From assembly GCA_003139975.1 (NCBI GenBank), contig PLHN01000371.1, positions 1 through 7,951 on the forward strand: DNA of 7,951 nt. The letters run 5' to 3'. This DNA is from Acidobacteriaceae bacterium (GTDB lineage: Bacteria > Acidobacteriota > Terriglobia > Terriglobales > Acidobacteriaceae). Shown in pieces: positions 4,105 to 7,951 of this stretch. Numbering within the stretch: position 1 is the stretch's first letter; every line of letters begins with the position of its first letter. Below the pieces are notes generated by a model, which saw only the letters and a program-made list of their open reading frames with translations, did not search any database and had not been told where the DNA came from. Both the position numbers and the translations under genes were made by a program.

Positions 4105-6369
4105 ATGAGCCGCGCCACAAGTCTGGCGAAAATACGCGCCCAGAGCCGCGGAAGGCCGAAGCCAGCCGGCGGTCCAAGAGAGCCGTTCCTTGCCGGTTGG
4201 AAATTGAGCGTCATGCTCTGCGTCTTACTGGCCGGGGCGACAACTGGGCTCTACAGCCCCGTCAGTGGGTACCCGTTCATCGTCCTGGACGATCATGATT
4301 ACGTCACCGCAAATCCGCACGTCCATGACGGATTGACGTGGAGCACAGTCAAGTGGGCATTCACCTCTTTCACGGCGGCGAATTGGCACCCGTTGACATG
4401 GCTTTCGCACGCTCTTGATTACCAGCTCTTTGCGTTGAACCCAGCCGGTCATCATTGGGATAGCGTGCTGATCCACGCGCTCAATGCGGTCATTTTGTTT
4501 TTGTTGTTGGCTTGGATGGCAAAGCGGGTGGGACCGAGCCTGCTGGTAGCGGCGCTGTTCGCCGTGCATCCGCTCAACGTGGAGTCGGTGGCATGGGTAG
4601 CCGAGCGAAAGAACGTGCTGAGCACATTGTTCTTCTTGCTGGCGATCGCGGCCTATGTATGGTACGCGCGCCAACCGGACTTGAGGAGATATCTGCTGGT
4701 GGTGGCGCTGTATGCAGCGGGGTTGATGGCCAAGCCCATGGTCATCACGCTCCCGTTCGTCTTGCTGCTCCTAGATTATTGGCCGCTTGGCAGAATGTCA
4801 GGCAGTGCTCCTTCAGCCGTGGACGCCCCGCAATCGGCGGCATCGAGGATGGCATTTGAGAAAATCCCTCTGCTCGCGCTCTCGGCGGCCAGCGCCCTTA
4901 TCACGCTCAAAGCGCAACGGGCGGGACGCGCGGTGCGAACGTTATATCAGTTTTCTTTTGCATCACGACTCGACAATGCCATTGTTGCTTATGGTCTGTA
5001 TTTGTGGAAGATGCTTTGGCCGGCCCGGCTGTCGATTGCTTACCCACACGCTGCAGCTGGCCTGCCGTCGTGGCAATGGGTCTTGTCCGGAATTGTTTTA
5101 ATATGCATCACCGCGTTCGTAGTTGTGCGTAGAGATCGGCGGTATTTGCTGGTTGGATGGTTGTGGTTCTTGGGCACGCTCGTCCCGGTGATCGGTCTTG
5201 TACAGGTGGGAGACGCCGCGATGGCGGATCGCTACGCTTACATCCCGCTGATTGGCATCTTCATAATGATTGTTTGGGGTATCGCCGATGTGATAAATGC
5301 GAGAAGCATCGGCGCAGAGTGGCGTGTAGCTATTTCAGTTCTTTTAGTTGTGGTTCTTGGCGTTCTAACTCATCGCCAGATGAGTTATTGGAATAGCGAG
5401 TACAAGTTGTGGGCTCACTCGCTGGAGGTTACTCAAGAAAATCCATTTGCCCACGACGCTTTGGGCGCGGCGCTCATGGACCCCGAGGTAGCGATGTCGC
5501 AGTTCGACATGAACAGCTTCGGTTCTGAGGAGAAGCGCATGCAGGAGACGCGCCGCCATCTCGAACAGGCATTGGCCATGCGTCGTCAACTGGCACAAAA
5601 GAATCCGAGCACGTACCTGCCAGATATGGCCGTGACGCTGAATAACCTAGGAAACCTGGCGCGAATGGAGAATAAAGTTGAAGAGGCACGCCAGTACTAT
5701 GAGGAGGTACTGCAGATTCATAGTCGTCTGGCGCAGCAGAGCCTCGATCCTTATCCGGCGGACCGGGCTATGGCAACGATCAACCTGGGATACCTGGAGA
5801 GAAGCAAGGTGGAAAACGACAAAGCCGTTTCAGATTTCGGTGTGGGTCTTGAGCTTTACCGGCAGCTTGCGCAACAGGATCCCGAGCAATACCTGCCCAA
5901 CGTTGCCGAGGCCCTGAACAGTCTGGCAGTCACGGAAAGGGATGAAAAGCGCATGGATGAAGCTCGGCGGCACTATGAAGAGGCGCTACGCATTCGGCGT
6001 CAATTGACTGGGCAGAATCGAGATGCAAACCTGCCGGGCCTGGCAATGACTCTGAACGATCTGGGAGTGCTGGATGGAGTTCAGAACCGGAGCGAAGAGG
6101 CTCGCCAGCACTATGAAGAGGCCCTGACGCTTTACCGTCAACTGGCACGGCAGAATTCGGGCGCGTACACGCGCTATCTAGCGGGGGCACTGAATAACCT
6201 CGCGTTCCTCTATGGAAACCAAAACCGACCCCAGGAATCGCGGGCCTATTACGAAGAGGCCCTCGGCTTCTATCGAAGACTCTTTCAGACCGATCCGAAC
6301 ACTTATGCTGGTGACGTCGCCAGAGTCGAATCGAGCCTGCACCAGGTGGACAAGGAAACTGGTCCCTAG
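4105..6369 (+). CDS. TMTC/PMT-like polytopic membrane protein with C-terminal TPRs
   Basis: This gene encodes 754 residues. After a basic cytoplasmic start (1-30), about 10-12 hydrophobic segments follow between residues 33 and 421. The first exported loop holds LDDHDYV (Asp62, Asp63), where GT-C glycosyltransferases carry their catalytic acids. Other landmarks are AVHPLNVESVAWVAERKNVLS (split over 153-173), LLLDYWPLGR (221-230) and GDAAMADRYAYIPLIG (369-384), all typical of the bacterial relatives of TMTC O-mannosyltransferases. From about 441 the protein is TPR-like, with six units in a 46-residue register. The family is thought to transfer a sugar from a lipid donor to exported proteins; for bacterial members this is inferred. 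ATG 4105 is chosen because it gives a basic tail before the first membrane segment, but no good Shine-Dalgarno precedes it (only GGGG at 4094-4097). A terminator lies upstream, so the gene probably stands alone. Family assignment is firm, enzymatic role less so. Confidence 0.82.
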   Translation: MSRATSLAKIRAQSRGRPKPAGGPREPFLAGWKLSVMLCVLLAGATTGLYSPVSGYPFIVLDDHDYVTANPHVHDGLTWSTVKWAFTSFTAANWHPLTWLSHALDYQLFALNPAGHHWDSVLIHALNAVILFLLLAWMAKRVGPSLLVAALFAVHPLNVESVAWVAERKNVLSTLFFLLAIAAYVWYARQPDLRRYLLVVALYAAGLMAKPMVITLPFVLLLLDYWPLGRMSGSAPSAVDAPQSAASRMAFEKIPLLALSAASALITLKAQRAGRAVRTLYQFSFASRLDNAIVAYGLYLWKMLWPARLSIAYPHAAAGLPSWQWVLSGIVLICITAFVVVRRDRRYLLVGWLWFLGTLVPVIGLVQVGDAAMADRYAYIPLIGIFIMIVWGIADVINARSIGAEWRVAISVLLVVVLGVLTHRQMSYWNSEYKLWAHSLEVTQENPFAHDALGAALMDPEVAMSQFDMNSFGSEEKRMQETRRHLEQALAMRRQLAQKNPSTYLPDMAVTLNNLGNLARMENKVEEARQYYEEVLQIHSRLAQQSLDPYPADRAMATINLGYLERSKVENDKAVSDFGVGLELYRQLAQQDPEQYLPNVAEALNSLAVTERDEKRMDEARRHYEEALRIRRQLTGQNRDANLPGLAMTLNDLGVLDGVQNRSEEARQHYEEALTLYRQLARQNSGAYTRYLAGALNNLAFLYGNQNRPQESRAYYEEALGFYRRLFQTDPNTYAGDVARVESSLHQVDKETGP
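5557..6366 (+). repeat. 138-bp periodic TPR-coding repeats (46 residues each)
   Basis: Inside the membrane protein gene, the helix motif HYEEALxxYRQLAQ recurs at residues 485, 531, 577, 623, 669 and 715, exactly 46 residues apart with no indel. Each is followed by NPxxYLPxxAxxLNNLGxL and NRxEEAR. The last unit is cut short by the stop. At 46 residues the unit is longer than the canonical 34-residue TPR and near the 42-residue kinesin-light-chain type. DNA identity between units is only moderate, so this is an old duplication held in register. Confidence 0.8.
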
Positions 6370-6393
6370 CGCTTTATGGTCGAGGAACGTCAG

Positions 6394-6415
6394 ACGGGAG
6401 AATCGCGCCCCCCGT
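6394..6415 (+). terminator. Weak hairpin after the TPR membrane protein gene
   Basis: ACGGG (6394-6398) pairs with CCCGT (6411-6415) around a 12-nt loop, followed by TTGATTG. A second small stem, CGGGC (6445-6449) with GCCCG (6459-6463), lies further on. Either could end the transcript of the preceding gene, but neither has a proper T tract. Nothing else recognisable is seen in the 188 bp between the two genes apart from the promoter and ribosome site described separately. Confidence 0.2.
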
Positions 6416-6508
6416 TTGATTGAAGGAGTGGGGCTGTTTGGACGCGGGCGATGCAAAAGCCCGGCACCGTTGTTCTGTAACCCAAGCCCCTGTTGATTGA
6501 GTCTCCGT

Positions 6509-6537
6509 TTGCTTAGTTTGCATGACGGTTTTATGTT
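6509..6537 (+). promoter_or_regulatory. Candidate sigma-70-type promoter for the GH13 gene
   Basis: TTGCTT (6509-6514) and TATGTT (6532-6537) are separated by 17 bp and lie just upstream of the Shine-Dalgarno. Matches to consensus are partial (3 of 6 and 4 of 6), so this is only a candidate. Transcription from it would give a leader of about 15 nt. Confidence 0.25.
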
Positions 6538-6541
6538 TCTC

Positions 6542-6550
6542 GGAGGAGAG
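6542..6550 (+). promoter_or_regulatory. Strong Shine-Dalgarno of the GH13 gene
   Basis: GGAGGAGAG ends 7 nt before ATG 6558 and is the best ribosome binding site in the window. It fixes the start so that the signal peptide is complete. Confidence 0.7.
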
Positions 6551-6557
6551 AAAGCTC

Positions 6558-7951
6558 ATGCCCAGGCGGTCGCCGCTGCTCTTGCCGTTTTTGATCCTAG
6601 CCTTGCTGGCATTGTTCCATCCGTTTGTTGCTGCTGCCCAGGCTCAACCGGTCGATGCTGAAAGCCACCAGTGGTGGCAGCATGCTGTGTTTTACGAAAT
6701 CTATCCGCGCAGTTTTGCGGACAGCAACAATGACGGCGTTGGCGACCTCAATGGCATCACTTCCAAGATGAGTTATTTGCACGATCTGGGAGTCGACGCC
6801 ATCTGGATAACTCCGTGCTATCCTTCACCGCAAGTCGACTTCGGCTATGATGTGGCCGACTACCGGAATATTGATCCCATGTACGGAACTCTCTCCGACT
6901 TCGATCACATGGCGGCCGAGGGCAGGAAACATCACTTGCGCATCATAATGGATTTTGTGCCGAATCACACCTCCGACCAGCACCCGTGGTTTCTGGATTC
7001 GAAGTCTTCCCGCACCGCGCCGCATCGCGACTGGTATATCTGGCGCGACGGCAAAGCGCCCGGCCAGCCTCCCAATAACTGGATCTCAATCTTCGGCGGC
7101 TCCGCATGGACGCGCGACCCCACCACCAATCAGTTCTACTATCATTTCTTCTACGCGCAACAGCCGGACCTGAACTGGCGCAATCCCGCGGTCGAGAAAG
7201 CAATGCTCGACACTACTCGCTGGTGGTACAAGCGCGGCGTTTCCGGATTCCGCCTCGACGCCGTTGACACGCTGTTTGAAGATCCTGGACTGCACGACAA
7301 TCCTCTCCTTCCCGGCACGAACGCGCAGGGCGATCCCAAGATGGAGAATAAGTACAACACGAATTTTCCAGAGGTTCACACTGAGTTGCAAAAACTGCGC
7401 AAAGTTGCGGACGAATCGGGCGCGGTGCTAATCGGCGAGACCTGGACCTCGAATGTGGCGCAGCTTGACCGCTACTATGGCCAGAATGGCAATGAACTCC
7501 AGATGCCGATGGATTTCATGTTCACTATGATCAACAAGCTTTCTCCGCCGGAATTCCGGCGACAGATTGCGGCGGTCGATGGCGCTCACGGCTGGCCGGT
7601 GTTTGTCATCGGCAATCACGACATCGTCCGCTCTTATAACCGCTACGGAGATGGCAGGCACAACGACGCCATTGCCAAGCTGATGGCCGCCTTCTACCTG
7701 ACTCTCCGCGGCACGCCCATCGTGTATTACGGCGAAGAGATCGGAATGGAGAACAACGACCCCACGCGCAAAGAAGACGTGAAAGATCCGATCGGACGCA
7801 CCGGATGGCCGCAAGAAAAAGGCCGCGACGGTGAACGCACCCCCATGCAGTGGAACACGGCGGCCAACGCCGGATTCAGCAAGCACGATCCATGGTTGCC
7901 CGTGCCGCCTAGCTACCCGACTCATAATGTGGCGACGGAGTCGAAAGATCC
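6558..7951 (+). CDS. Secreted GH13 alpha-glucosidase (QPDLN type), 3' end outside window
   Basis: The frame is open from ATG 6558 to the window edge: 464 codons, lacking the C-terminal part (family members are often about 530-600 residues). Residues 1-28 form a signal peptide: RR at 3-4, a Leu-rich core, and an AAAQA region for cleavage. All GH13 landmarks are present: the calcium-loop motif DSNNDGVGDL (55-64), region I DFVPNHTS (132-139), QPDLN (202-206), region II GFRLDAVD with nucleophile Asp234, region III IGETW with acid/base Glu294, region IV IGNHD with Asp355, and GERTPMQW (425-432). QPDLN is the mark of the oligo-1,6-glucosidase/alpha-glucosidase group, exo-acting on alpha-linked gluco-oligosaccharides or sucrose-like substrates with retention. 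Linkage specificity cannot be fixed from this fragment; a trehalose synthase-like or insect-maltase-like subfamily is possible. Export implies digestion outside the cytoplasm. Confidence 0.9.
   Translation, partial: MPRRSPLLLPFLILALLALFHPFVAAAQAQPVDAESHQWWQHAVFYEIYPRSFADSNNDGVGDLNGITSKMSYLHDLGVDAIWITPCYPSPQVDFGYDVADYRNIDPMYGTLSDFDHMAAEGRKHHLRIIMDFVPNHTSDQHPWFLDSKSSRTAPHRDWYIWRDGKAPGQPPNNWISIFGGSAWTRDPTTNQFYYHFFYAQQPDLNWRNPAVEKAMLDTTRWWYKRGVSGFRLDAVDTLFEDPGLHDNPLLPGTNAQGDPKMENKYNTNFPEVHTELQKLRKVADESGAVLIGETWTSNVAQLDRYYGQNGNELQMPMDFMFTMINKLSPPEFRRQIAAVDGAHGWPVFVIGNHDIVRSYNRYGDGRHNDAIAKLMAAFYLTLRGTPIVYYGEEIGMENNDPTRKEDVKDPIGRTGWPQEKGRDGERTPMQWNTAANAGFSKHDPWLPVPPSYPTHNVATESKD

Noticed and set aside
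7428..7925. Minus-strand open frame of 165 codons opposite the GH13 gene
   Set aside because: Antisense of the GH13 catalytic regions III and IV; a shadow frame in GC-rich coding DNA.

Overview
The window looks like chromosomal DNA of a GC-rich, heterotrophic soil-type bacterium, most likely an acidobacterium. That is inferred from three things: a low-complexity Thr/Ser/Ala/Gly/Val Ig-like array with recurrent SGDTNYSGS- and APASAxYG-type motifs, a membrane protein with C-terminal TPRs of the bacterial TMTC/PMT-like kind, and a secreted GH13 glucosidase. No marker gene is present, so the taxonomy is a guess. Every intact gene reads on the + strand.

Layout. (1) Positions 3-32 hold a terminator-like hairpin, probably belonging to a gene upstream of the window. 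(2) Positions 49-1290 encode an exported alpha/beta hydrolase of the FrsA/DUF1100 type with an intact Ser-Asp-His triad. (3) From about 1411 to 3956 lies an Ig-like repeat (Big_3-type) coding region that is not one open frame. It starts in the middle of a domain with no signal peptide. It changes frame near 2200, switches to the minus strand at about 2555, and continues there, apart from a 28-bp piece reading +, to about 3415. It then returns to the + strand and ends in a clean C-terminus at 3956. (4) Positions 4003-4035 hold a convincing intrinsic terminator. (5) Positions 4105-6369 encode a 754-residue polytopic membrane protein of the TMTC/O-mannosyltransferase-like class, with six TPR-like repeats in an exact 46-residue register. 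(6) From 6558 to the window edge runs the first 464 codons of a secreted GH13 alpha-glucosidase (QPDLN type), preceded by a strong Shine-Dalgarno.

The genes do not form an obvious pathway. Spacings of 119-188 bp and the hairpins between them suggest separate transcription units. A common theme is the cell envelope and outside: exported esterase-like hydrolase, Ig-like adhesin or surface-protein remnant, membrane glycosyltransferase-like protein, exported glucosidase.

The feature most worth a second look is the scrambled Ig-like array. The same domain types occur in opposite orientations, with a 30-bp perfect inverted repeat 929 bp apart, short direct repeats at the switch points and a 28-bp mini-inversion. 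Either this is a decayed or recombining surface-protein gene, or the contig was mis-assembled through repeats. The sequence alone cannot separate these, and artefact must be excluded first.
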